This document shows positions 1-14,098 of a stretch of 64,000 bases of DNA, one piece after another. Where the stretch lies: contig KV425554.1 of assembly GCA_001632425.1 (NCBI GenBank), positions 170,634-234,633 on the forward strand, given 5' to 3'. The notes beneath the pieces are model-generated. The model saw nothing but the letters and a program-made list of their open reading frames with translations. It was not told the DNA's origin and did no database searches. The position numbers were made by a program, and so were the translations under genes. This DNA is from Neolentinus lepideus HHB14362 ss-1. Taxonomy: Eukaryota; Basidiomycota; Agaricomycetes; Gloeophyllales; Gloeophyllaceae. Numbering within the stretch: position 1 is the stretch's first letter; each line of letters opens with the position of its first letter.

Positions 1-1529
1 TCCAAGTTATTCCATTCAGTGTTGAAGGTACAGGAAGTGACTTTGTGTGTAGAGAACATTCATACCCCCGGAGAAGAACTCCCCTAGTGATAGTAGCCTC
101 ATAAAATTAACGAGCAGACCATAGCCGCTGGGTAAGTGACTTGGCCCCGAAATAGAATTCATTCTTACCAATCGGGAGCCGCCGTGTTTCGTAAAGCCTG
201 GGAGAAGGACGGGTAATCGTCCATAGGGTGTGGTGTTCGAGCGCAGTTAGAGAGGACCGGCAAATGTGTCAGCTCTGCAGCTATGCTCCAGATTCGCGGG
301 GTGTCTCGCGATAGGATCACGCGGTCAACATCAATATGATTTCATCATAAGAACAGACTCACGATCAGGTGCCGTAACTAAAATATCATCCATTTTCTGC
401 ACCATGATCCTGAACCGATTGACAGCAACAAGCAGCAACACCATGGAATGGGATGTCACATGTCACGCGTGAATTGCCAGCAGTGACTGTGTTGAGTACA
501 CTAGACGTTACCGAGCACTGGGTCAGCGTTGTTAAACGTACGGGGTTTAGAGATCACCGAACGGGCCTAAGATCGTCAGGAAAGCGCCCTTGAAGCCTCT
601 GCCGGGGTCTTTCGGTTCTCAGCGCCTCCTCAGTCTTTTGTCCGCCATCTTCACCCTAACAGGTACCATCAAACTTTACTGCCAGTGTCCTGTCCCGACT
701 CGAGAATCGAAGGCTCGTCAGGTGGAACGTGTGTCCGAGATCCCTTCATACTTTGAAATTTGAGGACCTGCGATCAAAATGTATTCCCACCGCCAAAAGA
801 CTATATTTTTACCCCTATTTCAGCATTTTCACCAAAATTCTGCCCGCTGTGTACCATTCACTCTGTCAAGTTCTAGATGAGTTTTCCTGGAGTGCGGACT
901 TTTCAGATCACTAAGCATCAGGAAACTTGGTCTTAGGCTCGGGACTTGGCTTGACCAGTCTTAGTGGTTCTTATCTTTCACCCGTCTTTCTGATACTTAG
1001 CGCCCTCGTGAAGACGAGATGCTAAGCCAAGTCCAGCGCTTAAAGCTATAAACAGCACTGTAAAATCCCACAAGACGATGGGCCGGTTTCTTGACGAAGG
1101 TGACAGCTTCTAATCCAGCGAAGACCTGCCGAAGTATATTCGTTGCCGGTGCTGTGGCTGGTGAGCGCTCAGCGTTCAGCCTGCAGGCCTCAAGGACTTC
1201 AGATCTCTAATGCTCCACAGAGTTCGTTGCTACAAGACGCTTGATGCGACTGGATTTACCATAATCTGGCAGGAGTGTAATGGGAACACCCGAGTAGTAT
1301 ATACAATAACATCCACAAGCCGATATGGATTTGCTGCATTCCTAGGTCTAATGGAGGCCTTGATACGCTGCATTTCGGCGCTCCTACGAGACTAATATTA
1401 TCACCGTTACAGCACAGGTCGTGCCAATCAAACTCTCTGCAGTCCAGGCGTCTCCACGGCATACTCATGCTAAGATGTATACCCTCTGATACCCGCGCTT
1501 GCCCCCATAGGGTATATGTCAGTGGGCGA
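1..1529. other. gene-poor region upstream of the halogenase gene
   Basis: I see no supportable gene here. Open frames are short and resemble no family I know. A segment at about 731-851 recurs at 16283-16430 and is listed as a dispersed repeat. The last ~50 bases form the putative halogenase promoter. Confidence 0.5.
731..851 (+). repeat. dispersed repeat, copy A
   Basis: About 120 bases share an ordered series of blocks with 16283-16430: GTGTCC, GGACCTGC, GATCAAAATGTATTCC, TTTTACCCC, ATTTC-GCATTTTCACCAA and CCCGCTGTG, with short indels between them. Both copies lie outside coding sequence. The pattern fits a decayed fragment of a mobile element, but I saw no terminal repeats or target-site duplication, so the class is unknown. 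Confidence 0.55.
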
Positions 1530-1535
1530 TATAAA
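1530..1535 (+). promoter_or_regulatory. TATA-like box of the halogenase gene
   Basis: A TATAAA hexamer lies 42 bases before the halogenase ATG. It is well placed for a core promoter with a very short 5' leader. It is inferred from position only. Confidence 0.4.
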
Positions 1536-1576
1536 GCAGGACTCTCACCGATGCAATTACCCAACAAACACCCAAG

Positions 1577-3690
<2,114 letters not shown>

Positions 3691-5502
3691 AGCGTATCGT
3701 ATTCGTTAGACCAAATGTTATCCAGTCTACTTGCCTTGTTCTTTGGCTGCCATCCTGCTTTCAGTTTTGATCATTCCGTCGTACAGGTGCCCGAGTCCGT
3801 TCGCACAGGGACGGACCAGGCAACACCTTAAATTATCCTCATGCTGAGTACCCCGCTCTGTCCAGCGTGTAGTATCTGTAATAGGATGAGACGGCCGCTA
3901 CAATCACCGAGTACGGGGATTGTCAGGAGCTACGTGGAAAATAAGGAAAGTCGTACAAAAACACAAATAATTGTCCATTTTGCGCTCGTGCACTGGCATG
4001 GAAACATTGTGGGTTCAGCAAAAGAAAGAGCAAGCATTTCCGGTCCGACCGTAGAGACAAGAAAAGAGAAAAATGCTGCGAGACCTACGTCTGACGAGAT
4101 ATTTTGATATCCCTCCTGTACACTCGTTCAAATGGAGGTAATCGCAGCAGAGCCCGTAGCTATACTTATATTCAGCAAGCGAACAAAGATAGCTATACCA
4201 ATTCGGTAGTCAGACGGACACCTACTTTGCAGGGATATGATATGCGCACTTGCCTGACATACATATGGGAGTCTCGCCCGCTTTCGGACGAGCACTATGT
4301 TTCAGCCGATCATGATGATACTCTTCGGTAAGTCTTCTGAAGCGCCGTGAGGATGCGATGCAGGTAAGCGAAGCGATGCTGACTTGCAAAGCAGCCCTTT
4401 GTTCGGTGATCATGGCTACTAAAACGCGTACCTAGCTGCATACCCGGAAGAGCACAAGAGCAACTATTCATAATCCAGAGTTAGCAAGAGATCTTGTTAT
4501 AATACTTTCTCCCCTGACCCAATAGTCAAAACTGATTGCACGTTATTGTTTCATCCTACGAATTCACGCCACTTGCGGCGAGAACTTTACTAGCAATGAT
4601 TCGTGGAGAATGATTGACGTACATGAGGTGTACAACAGAAGCTAAGTTGACGTACCTCGACTCATCTCCGATCTTACCGTGTCGCAGACCAATAAAAGTG
4701 GCTGAAAGGGGGAGGAGGGGCAACTCCGGTGTGTAGCTGCAGTCCTTGACTATCACGGTGCCGATGCTGCCGGGGATTGAACGAAAGTCGCATAAGAGTA
4801 GACGCAAACACACTAGCTGTGGTTCAGCAACCTCCGAGCCAAATCTGCACCGGACGACTACCAATACCACTTCAGGAGAAACGCGGTGTCGATGCTCTCC
4901 GTCATACCTGCCGGAGCAGGTAGATCAACTAATTAGCAAACTAGAGTCAATTATGCAGGCATACGTCATACTATCTGAACCCGATTTCTCTGCCCTGCCA
5001 CATAAGTAGTGCGAATCTGGTACAGTTGCATACAGAAGTTGCGCGTCAATGATAGTCTCATTTTAGGCCTGAATAGGCTGACGAATCAGATGGACCTATA
5101 GGCGACCCGCGTGGCAAGCTGTTTGGGATACGTCCTCGGCGTCCCTGACCCGCTTTAACTTCATCGACAGTGTTCCAGACATGGCATTCTTGGCATATCC
5201 ATTGAGACGAGTGAAGTGCCGCGGCGTTTGTTTCGTTCTAGATCAGTAACAATCAGGGAGAACGGATATCCAGGCACTTGAACGTAGTTCATGGTAGGTT
5301 TGCTGGAAGCGTGAATTCGCCTAACGACCAACTAATAGTCCATATCTTAAGCGGCGTCCTGGCAAAGTGGCATCAATCCTTCCTCCGCCGGGAATTTGGG
5401 TGGTCATTAGCTCTTATTCGTCCTGTTTCTTCAGGCCACTCAAGTCTTTCGTTGTTCTGAATACAGAATGGTACAGGTCAAAGACGCATTATTATAAATA
5501 GG
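3691..5502. other. gene-poor region
   Basis: About 1.8 kb between the halogenase and the PITH gene. Several open frames of 60-105 codons exist on both strands, but none carries a motif I recognise and none joins to neighbours by convincing splice sites. I see no gene here. Confidence 0.4.
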
Positions 5503-6216
5503 TTATGAAACATACTCGACCGGTACACCCAAAATATCGACAGCGTCAATTCTTGTCTCATCTTCGCCCCCGTGGTTCGACGCGACGAATATCTAAAGAA
5601 ATGATTATGCGTAAAAGCACGTACAAACGTCAGGTACACATACGTGTATACTGTTGACAGTCTGGAATCGGACGAAACGCAATGGGATCTGTTGTCCTTC
5701 CGTAACCTGCTCCTCAGTAAGATTCAACGCCTGAGCGATCTCCGGCTCCTTGGCGTCCTGAACATCCTCAAATCCAACAGATGAGCGGTTTACAAGGATC
5801 TTGATCTCTTGCGGTGCCTGGGACGCATTCGTACTTTTTATTACAATGGACCGAACTCGAACAGTTTGATTGAACTGATCGTGGTCGATATCAAAACCGG
5901 ACATCTTGGAGAGACAGGATATGCACCGATATGTTTAAGAGCAGCTGCTCGTCCGCGTCACTGAGCAGATAGGCATCGGAAGTGTTCTTCTTCTTGGATG
6001 AAAGTATAGATTTGATTCCGTGTTCAAAGGATTCGTTCAGACAGGTCGTTTGAGAGTTGTTGACAAACTCGAGGAGAGACACCTGCATATCAATGAGATA
6101 TGTAGAGTCAGGGTACTCAATCTGTCTGGTAAGCTCACGTCTCCAGACGCGACATCACCTTGAGTCCGTGAAGTCGTAGCACGCTGCATCGAAAGAATTG
6201 AAGGAGATTTGGCCAT
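5503..6216 (-). CDS. PITH-domain protein (TXNL1-like C-terminal half, no thioredoxin domain)
   Basis: Four exons give ~184 residues. Almost the whole protein is a PITH (DUF1000) domain, the proteasome-binding module of the thioredoxin-like protein TXNL1. Diagnostic stretches are LLEFVNNSQTTCLNES, SDADEQLLL, VRVRSIVI, GFEDVQDA, PLRFVRFQTVNS and a final ETRIDAVDILGVPVE. In most fungal homologues an N-terminal thioredoxin domain with WCGPC comes first. Here there are only ~26 serine/threonine-rich residues before the PITH domain, and no WCxxC can be read upstream. An in-frame ATG 57 bases upstream (6273) is possible. The gene is divergent from the GRR1-like gene, with only ~310 bases between start codons. 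The PITH assignment is solid. Loss of the thioredoxin domain is an inference from this reading. Confidence 0.8.
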
Positions 6217-6528
6217 GGTCCAAGTTCGGCAGATAGAAGAACCCTTCGGTCCGAGACGGTATACCGGAGACACGAAACATTGTTCCGCTCAGCCCGAAAT
6301 CGTACCGCCTGTTATCCGGTTTCTCCGGAATCTCGGACCTGTAGATAGCCTCTGCGCGTGCCCCCACTCCCGAATCACCCTGGCGGAATTGGTTGTCTTT
6401 TCTCTCGCTATAAGCTGCGTTCTACTCCGCTCAAACTACTTTGATTACCTCCGCTATAACTCAGAAGTTCGCCTTTGACCGCGCTTACTCTTCACTCCTT
6501 CCAGCTTCAATAACACGCGACTCCAGCA
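6217..6528. promoter_or_regulatory. shared divergent promoter of the PITH and GRR1-like genes
   Basis: These 312 bases separate the two start codons and must hold both promoters. Pyrimidine-rich tracts (for example around 6480-6520) precede the GRR1-like ATG, as is common near basidiomycete transcription starts. I did not identify a specific factor site. Confidence 0.5.
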
Positions 6529-9497
6529 ATGGTCCGTAAGACATCGAAGGCGGTGTACTCTCGAGCCTCTCCTACCCAATCATCCACATCCTTCTCTGAC
6601 AATGAGGACGACGATATAAATCAATCAACCTTCTTTTCAACGACAGATGCGCTCGCGATCGCGCCCGCGCAATGGTCATCAAGGTCAAGCTTTCTTCCGA
6701 TGGAGAACAGCTCCAAGAATGCTGGACTATCCGTCGCGAGTCAGCTTCCGCCCGAGATCCTTATCCAAATCCTTCGACACATGCACTCACCGAGAGACTT
6801 ATACCATTGTATGCTGGTGTCTCGTGGTTGGGCTGAATGCTCTGTGGAGCTGTTATGGCACAAGCCATCCTTCAGCACGCTCTCTACGCTCGTCAAGATG
6901 ATTCGGGTTGTTACGGCACCCAATCAATCTTTTACTTACGTGCGCTTCATTCGACGCCTCAATTTCTTGGCCCTCGGACCCGAACTTACAGACGCGATCT
7001 TCTCTCGGTTCACTCAGTGCTCCCGCTTAGAGCGACTCACACTTGTCAACTGTACGAGTGTGTCGGACTTCGCTCTGTCCAGGGTACTGCCATCTTGCCC
7101 GAACCTTGTGGCAGTCGACCTAACTGGCGTCGCGGATACGACAGATCGAACCATTATCGGTCTCGCATCCTCTTGCACCCGGCTGCAAGGCATCAATCTA
7201 GGAGGGTGTAGGCAGGTCACGGACAAAGGAATTCGTACGCTTGCGTGCCACTGTAAACTTCTCCGCCGAGTCAAACTAAGCGGTCTGGAGGCTATAACGG
7301 ATGGTTCAGTCTCAATGCTAGCGCGTCACTGCCCCCTACTTTTGGAGATTGACCTCAATGGGTGTAAGCTCGTCTCTGACGTGGGTATCAGAGAACTCTG
7401 GATGTACTCGTTGCAAATGCGTGAGATGAGATTGTCCCACTGCGCCGAACTCACCGATGCCGCGTTTCCCGCTCCTCCTGCTGTTCCTGTAGAGGGACCT
7501 ACTATCACACCATTTCCTCGGGCCACGTCCTCTGAACCCCTTCCTCCATTACACTTACCCCATTCTTTTGACCACCTTCGTATGCTCGACCTCACGGCCT
7601 GCGCTCGAATCACAGATACCGCGCTCGCCGGCATTATTGCCGTTTCGCCCAAGATTCGTAATCTCGCATTAGCCAAGTCAACGCAAATTACGGACGTGGG
7701 TGTCGAAAGCATTTGTAAACTGGGGAAGCAGCTGCACTACTTGCATCTTGGTCACGCTTCCAATATCACGGACAGAGGAGTAAAGATGCTGGCGAGGAAC
7801 TGTACGAGGCTTAGGTATATTGATCTTGCAAGTGAGTGAAATGCGCTTCGAGTCGTGTACACCCTGACGTTCGTGTAGATTGTACTCACTTGACCGATCT
7901 GTCTGTCTTTGAACTCTCAACCCTGCAGAAACTCAGGCGGATTGGTCTTGTCCGAGTCCATAATCTCACAGACGAGGCCATCTATGCCTTGGCCGATAGA
8001 CATGCGACACTGGAGAGGATCCACCTGAGTTATTGCGAGCAAGTCAGCGTGATAGCGATACACTTCCTTCTCCAACGGCTGCGAAAATTGACGCACCTCA
8101 GTCTCACGGGTATTCCGAGCTTCAGGCGAAGTGAATTACAACGATTCTGCAGGGTACCGCCTCAAGTGAGTATGAATACTCGAGTCGTTATATTCGCATA
8201 ACTCATCGATATCCACCAGGAATTCAACGAAACACAACGTGAACAGTTCTGTGTCTACTCCGGGAAGGGTATCTCTCAATTGAGAGACTACCTGACGGCC
8301 TTGTTCAATACTATCACGGATGGCGATGCGAGCTACAGTGGCGAAGGAGAAGATGACGAGGACGTCAGAACAATTGGATACAATGGTACCGAAGCAGATG
8401 ATGGCGAAGAAGACGATGAAGACGATGACGAGGAGTATTACGACGGAAGCCGTGTTCTGCATGCACTGGCTCCGCGTGAGCGGCGGGATCATCGGCCCCA
8501 ACCAGCAGCAAGTAATGGGATCGTCCATTCATCTGAGAGTGTACCGACACTAGCGTCCGGCTCCTTGCAGAATCTTACTCCGAATCTTTCTCGTCGTCCT
8601 CCCACTGTGTTTGGGCATCAGCCAATAATCGAATCATCGGCCCCTACGTCTCCTGCACGAAGTGAAGAGAGTTCTACGGGTAACGGTGCTGGGTTCTTCA
8701 GGACGTACGACCGTCCCGAGCTCGGCCTCGACGCTGCCAATCCCCCAGGGTCATTGGATTCTAGTGCACGAAGGGACGATGGTGTCTTAACCCCAGATTT
8801 AGTCTTTGCTGAGATCGGGCATGGACGAGGGGCACAATCTGACCTAAGCAGTGGTCGAACTGCACGAAACCCTAGCAATAACGTTAGGCCTATACCATCA
8901 CCCGCAACATTCTATAATGATCGGGGCGACTTTCATGGTCGTATGACAGTAGGTCAAGGCGAGTCGTCAAACCCTTCCTCAAGAAGCGCACCAGGCAATC
9001 GAATGCCGGGAGAACGGAGAGGGGAGCTACTGAACCAGGATAGCCGGCCAGCCGCAGCCGCCGAGGCGTACTTCTATACCTCAGATGGAGCATCCATAAC
9101 TGATGGCCATGTTCCACTTCATCCGCCACAGGTTCGACCTTCTGGGAGCTCATCGACGTTGCATCCTTCCATAGTGGCTCTGAATTCATCCCGGCAGTTG
9201 CAACTTCGGAACGTCCTGGATGGAATACCAGACTTTCGGGGAAGCAGTAGAGATCGAGTCGGTAATGGTACCAGTGACTCTCTTCCTATCCGACCTCATA
9301 ACTCTAACATTTCGTCGGAGAGCAGAGGCCGAAGCGTGAGAAGGACGTTTCGCACTACCCTGAACGCCGCAGAACATTACGCTAGCTCGTTTCTCTTTGG
9401 CCATGGTCATGGAACTGGGTCGAGCGGCAGGAACGTAATAAACGAAGGAGGTGCCGGTTTCAACCACGTTCGAGAGGTTGACCCTGGACAACAATGA
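6529..9497 (+). CDS. F-box/leucine-rich-repeat protein, GRR1-like SCF subunit
   Basis: Three exons (6529-7831, 7879-8165, 8220-9497) encode 955 residues. An F-box lies at about residues 70-115 (LPPEILIQILRHMHSPRDLY), followed by roughly a dozen AMN1/GRR1-type cysteine-containing leucine-rich repeats of the form L..L.L..C..ITD.G. The C-terminal ~400 residues are disordered, with an acidic Glu/Asp run soon after the repeats. In yeast, Grr1 is the SCF ubiquitin-ligase adaptor that recruits phosphorylated G1 cyclins and nutrient-signalling targets. The same role is likely here because domain order and repeat type match. Both introns have canonical GTGAGT donors. The extended disordered tail is typical of basidiomycete orthologues. 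Confidence 0.85.
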
Positions 9498-10044
9498 TCA
9501 TATTGCTCAATGAGGATTGGAATTGAGTTCGAAGTGTGTTGGACTTGTGTTGTAGGATCATCTACTAAATTACTTCCACCATGTTGTCCTACCTGTCGAT
9601 GTACATGTTATTACTATGTACAACTATCTACCAACGTGATGAACTAAAGAACGCCACAACTAAGCAGCGAGGACAGAGTACTGACCGCCCTTGAGGTAAC
9701 AGTCGCGAGTTATGCGTTCGGGATCGGGAAGCCACGATCTGCCACGATCTGCCACACGATTCAGTAGATCCATCGGCGACGGTGAGATCTAGTGAGATCT
9801 AGTGAGATCCTGAAATGCATCCCTCACTGTGAAGCCACGATCTGCAAGTAAGAAATCTAAAATAGAGATCAGATATATATGTAAGTGAGTACGCTAGAAT
9901 GTTCCGAAGTCTACAATCTAGATATTCTATGATCCGCGAGTTATGTACGAGGGACGTCAAACAGCAAATCTGGATTTGCTTCGAAGGCGTTCTCCTACTT
10001 TTGCGAATATAAACCTTCAAAAACAAGTTGCAAATTAGTGATCA
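9498..10044. other. convergent intergenic region with short repeats
   Basis: This lies between the 3' ends of the GRR1-like and MFS genes. It holds a cluster of small direct repeats, listed separately, and no gene. Confidence 0.5.
9728..9845. repeat. short direct and tandem repeats
   Basis: A 15-base direct repeat (GAAGCCACGATCTGC) occurs at 9728-9742 and again at 9831-9845. Between them are a twofold tandem of GATCTGCCAC and about 2.5 copies of GAGATCTAGT. The nested arrangement suggests replication slippage or a small insertion scar. It is outside coding sequence. Confidence 0.75.
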
Positions 10045-12089
10045 CTAGAGCATCAACTCGACGTACGGTAGAGGGCATGCAAGTGCTGTCAATCCTGCTA
10101 GAAGCCCAAGCGCTCCTTCTATCCCGAGTCTGTTACACATCTGCTTAGCAAAGAGCGGAAAGACAGCAGCGAACGTCAGTCTAAACGCAGCATTGCTTGC
10201 TAACGCGGACGCTGCGTAAGTACGGTATGCAGCAACAAGATACGTGAATGTAGATGTGAAAACATAGATGATCCCGGTGCCGAAAGGGATTGAAGCGAGG
10301 ATAGGTAAGGCTGGCGTGATGTGCGGAGACGCAGTGAAAGCCATGATGAGAAGAGCTGCCCGGAAGTCAAATGGGCTGCAAATGATACTGCAAGGGTTAC
10401 ATACCGCAAGGAACCAGGATTCCCCCAGCTTGCCCCATAATAAGGCGAAGTTCGGGTGGACTTGCACCGCAACATCGAGCCGACATGCAGGCCTCGAGTC
10501 TGTATTAGAGGCAATAGTGTCAGAATCTCCGACGGCTTGCAGTGGCGATGTGCTTTACCGATTCCAATACGGCTGAGTACCAAGACTAATGAGCATGCCG
10601 AGTCCTATAGCTAAGAATGTGAAGCCGGTGCTCTGCATGCTATAGCCGTGACCGTTCTCGAATATTATTGGGTAAGCTTGGAATGTAAGGTATAAGATAC
10701 CGAGAATCAGAGCATTCCTAGAACATTTGCATTTAATTGGTCGAAAAATAGGGTAAGCTACATGTGCTTACCATAAGTCCAGGAACAAGATCATTTGCTC
10801 GTGGATAATCAGCTCTGCATAAATATAAGTATATTTCGCTCAAAGGGCCACGTTTGACTTACGGAAGGGTCTCACACAGCTCTGAACGACAGCATGGAAT
10901 ACTCCCTGACGAGGGGCCAGGGAATCAGCACCGTAACTGGAGTCTCCTGTGGCCTCCCGTAATCTAGACGAATCGTCACGTAAGAAGCGGTGTTGGGTCT
11001 TGACATCACGGTTCTCACTTGCTGATCTTTCTCCTGAGTAGTGTAGGCACGTGTGTCTCGGGCACAAACTACAAGATAGATACGAAGGTAAGTGAGTGTA
11101 CCGGGGCCAAATAGGAGAGTACCTACGACGATGAGACAGATGAACTGGGCGGATTCCCATATTAATTCGATGTAGTAAGTCCATCGCCAGTCGAGGTGCT
11201 TCGGAACGTCCTCAGCTCACGCATCACCCTTTAAGTTTTGTTCGCGTCACATACCTGATTGATTGCGCTGCAATTGCGTAAATACAAGGGAGTTACATAT
11301 GCTTGGCGCTCCGCTCACCCGCTGATGGCAGGACCCAGAACGGGTCCGATGAAGGGACAAAGAGTATAAACAGCCATAGGTCTATGGAGGATTAGATGGT
11401 CACCAGACTACGGAAGCTGTATAATACATACGTGGCGAGGGTGGCATCGGTGAAAAGGTCGCTGATCGATCCACCCGCAACACTCAGAAACGCCGAGCCA
11501 GCGAAGCCGCACCAGAACCGAAAGACAAGATGGACAGCTTCCCAGACTCGTCAAGTAAGGAAAGACGGATATAAAATGACGCATACGTGCGTTAGGCGCA
11601 AAAGCAACCGGGAAAGTGGAGAGCCAGAAGCAAGCGTATGAAATCCAATAGACCAAGTTACGGCCGTAAAATTCGGAAAGGGGACCAAGGAGTAAAGGAC
11701 CAAGCCCTAGACCCTCAGAAAAGAGACTGATGCTCAGGATGGATACCTCAGGTGAGATACCAAACGAGCGTTGGATTCCATTTTCTGTAAACGGAGCCTG
11801 TTCCCTTAATCAATTATTTCACTGATACAGAAAGCAAGGGCAGGATACTCACGACTCCGGAGTTGCAGGTGACGCATAGCGCGGACAAACTTATAATGGA
11901 CACAATTGTCCATTTGTGTATGAAAGACATCTTTTTAGGGTCTTCGCAAGCGTCGAGCTCTATATGAGTGGGCTGCACAGGCAGTTCTTTCGGCCGTAGA
12001 ACCTGCACTGGTAGTGAGTCGACAGGAGTGGCAGATCTGCTGGACGTAGCAGAAGGGTCGACATTTTCTGAATTGAAATTGTAGGGCAT
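10045..12089 (-). CDS. MFS transporter, DHA1 (drug:H+ antiporter) family
   Basis: This is a multi-exon membrane transporter of about 500 residues. The cytosolic N-terminus is Ser/Pro-rich and followed by a segment typical of TM1 (HKWTIVSIISLSALCVTCNSG). Later exons encode FWCGFAGSAFLSVAGG, CPFIGPVLGPAISG, HLDWRWTYYIE, the loop PETHVPTLLRRK, LRE-TGD, and the C-terminal block TYLVAAYRTYAASALASN ending in FPLFAKQM. These are conserved in fungal 12-TM DHA1 exporters such as Flr1/Tpo-like proteins. I followed the reading frame through most introns without finding a break. The substrate is unknown; multidrug or polyamine export is the usual guess. It is divergent from the U1C gene. Confidence 0.8.
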
Positions 12090-12459
12090 TGTTGTCGGTG
12101 AGAACGAAAGTCATTCACCGACATGGTATATATATGAGCAGTTGGTAAACGGAACGGGAGGCCATCACGGCAACATGCAATGAGATGAAGTGACTAGAAA
12201 TTCTAACATACGGCGATGGACACGCGTAGTAGTCTGGCTAGAAGGAATCAGAATAATGCAGGCACCCAGAGCGTGAACCAGACATGCATGGACAAGGCCT
12301 GGACGGTACTCCGAAGAGTCGACTGCAACCCCAAAGCCGTGCTCGGCACCACAGAATTATTGACACTCCGACTTGTGTAATCAACCTGGCCGTCTCGACT
12401 CAAGACTCAAGACTGACCGTCACCGCTCTCTCGCGATCTGTGTGGAAGTTGCATCGAGG
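12090..12459. promoter_or_regulatory. divergent promoter region (MFS transporter / U1C)
   Basis: These 370 bases separate the MFS and U1C start codons. TATATATA-like sequence at about 12126-12133 lies ~40 bases upstream of the MFS ATG and could be its TATA element. Nothing else is recognised. Confidence 0.4.
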
Positions 12460-13366
12460 ATGCCGGTAAGGCTGCCGGATGCATCATAAACTCCTCGTAT
12501 ACTGATCCTGCTTCATCCAGAAACATTACTGCGACTACTGTGACGTCTTTCTGACCCACGATTCGGCTTCGGGTGAGTTCTGTTCAAGCTGTATAGCTAT
12601 GGATTGGGAGATGCTCAAGTATTACTGTGATTAGTGCGTAAGGCGCACAATAACGGACGAAATCATCTTTCGAACGTCAGAGACTACTATGCATGTGCGT
12701 ACCCAGATTGTTGCTGTTGGCGCCGAACTGACAAGTGCTGTAGCGCTCGGTCATGACAAGGCTCAGAGTATTATTGACCAAATCACAGCTGCTTACGAAT
12801 CCAGCGGTGGACCTCCTCCTGGCGGATTTGGCTTCGGTCCTCAACACCTAGGGCCTCCTCCTCCTTTCTCTGGTCCACCTGGTTTTAACGGACCGCCGGG
12901 TGGTTTCGGCGGTCCTCCCGGCTTTAGTGGACGTACGTAATGTGTCACCGTTGCCCTTTTGACTATACTAAGTTGTTTAGCACGACCGCCTTTCCCTCCA
13001 GGTCCCGGCTTCCCACCCATGGGTGGCCCAGGCGCACCACCCTTCCCTCCTAGCATGCCACCTGGTATGGGTGGTCCTCCAGGCGGAGGTAAGTGACTTG
13101 TGAACGGTAGGATGCGCTACGTCCTTATATTTACCTTTCTAGGACCTCCATCATTCCCCCCGAATGCGCAAGGTGGTCCGGGTGGACCTCCTTTCCCACC
13201 TAGCTTTCAGTCGCCTCCTCCCGGCCAAGGCCCGCCAGGCGGCAACTTCAACGGACCTCCCTTCAATGGACCAGGGCAGTCGCAGGGCCCTCCTCCTGCT
13301 TCGAATACACCTCCAGGCCCTGGTGGGATACATCCTGATCGGCTCAGAATGATGGGTGGACGGTAA
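12460..13366 (+). CDS. YHC1: U1 small nuclear ribonucleoprotein C (U1-C)
   Basis: U1-C stabilises the pairing of U1 snRNA with the 5' splice site. Six exons give 212 residues. The N-terminus, [20 protein letters not shown], is the U1-type zinc finger (C..C, closed by the histidines in KAHNNGRNH), followed by NVRDYYA and GHDKAQSIIDQITAAYE. The rest is a low-complexity Pro/Gly/Phe-rich tail, as usual for U1-C. The first coding exon is only six bases (ATGCCG), and an intron follows codon 2. Intron phases are consistent through to the stop. Confidence 0.95.
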
Positions 13367-14098
13367 AATTAGCAGGTATTTTACTGATTCTTTCCTCCGT
13401 AGTCTGCGGGGAAGATGCTCAAGGATGTAAGTGAGCCTTCAGTGTAAAGCTGAATGTTGTCATTCTGAGGTCTATGGTCGGTTCAGGTAAAAATTTTATG
13501 CATCCTCCTGTACCCTTGTCGCATACGGGCTTGCCGTGTTTCTCTTCATAGCTTTCTCTTACTAAGAGAATATTTAATGAGTAAACCATGTCTGTCGGCG
13601 AACATGCCCTAAGCTGGATAGGTCGCGGGAAACTACGTCGGGCGAAGCGATGACGAACTCAGTCGACCTCGAGGATTTCCTTGGAGTTGCTGCAACATGA
13701 TGCATGGACTGACTGAAGAACATATGCGACACCTTCAACCGAGGCTCAATGTTACCTTAATTATATACTACCTACACTAGTGTTCAACGTTGCAACCTCG
13801 ACCAGGACGATGGGGAAATGTGCGCGGAGGCGCATAAAGGTCGAGTTGTTCTGTGTGATTCGGTAGGTAAAGCCTCCAGCATTTGAGTATGATAAAGGGA
13901 TTGAAGCTTGAAGTATAGAAGCTTGAAACCCGGCCCAGAATAGCGTCAGGAGGTTACAAAACAGATCGAATTGTAGCACCCACTCATGCGGCATTATATT
14001 CTGCGACAGGTATGCCAAGTAGCCGAGAAATACATTTGCTTCCCTTTGGTAATAACCAAGATTGTCCGGGTGAAGAACAAGAAGAACGAAACTGTATG
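13367..14098. other. convergent intergenic region (U1C / DBP8)
   Basis: Probably 3' untranslated sequence of both genes. A 113-codon open frame on the minus strand at 13761-14102 overlaps the DBP8 3' end and resembles nothing I know. The 17-base motif TACACTAGTGTTCAACG at 13773-13789 recurs at 19489-19505. Confidence 0.4.

Noticed and set aside
1256..1567. 103-codon minus-strand frame upstream of the halogenase
   Set aside because: No motif, overlaps the putative halogenase promoter, and composition is like non-coding sequence.
4556..5009. Overlapping open frames on both strands (104 and 87 codons)
   Set aside because: No recognisable domain or splice partners; mutual overlap suggests chance.
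12841..13056. Gly/Pro-rich minus-strand frame
   Set aside because: Antisense shadow of the Pro/Gly repeats of U1C.
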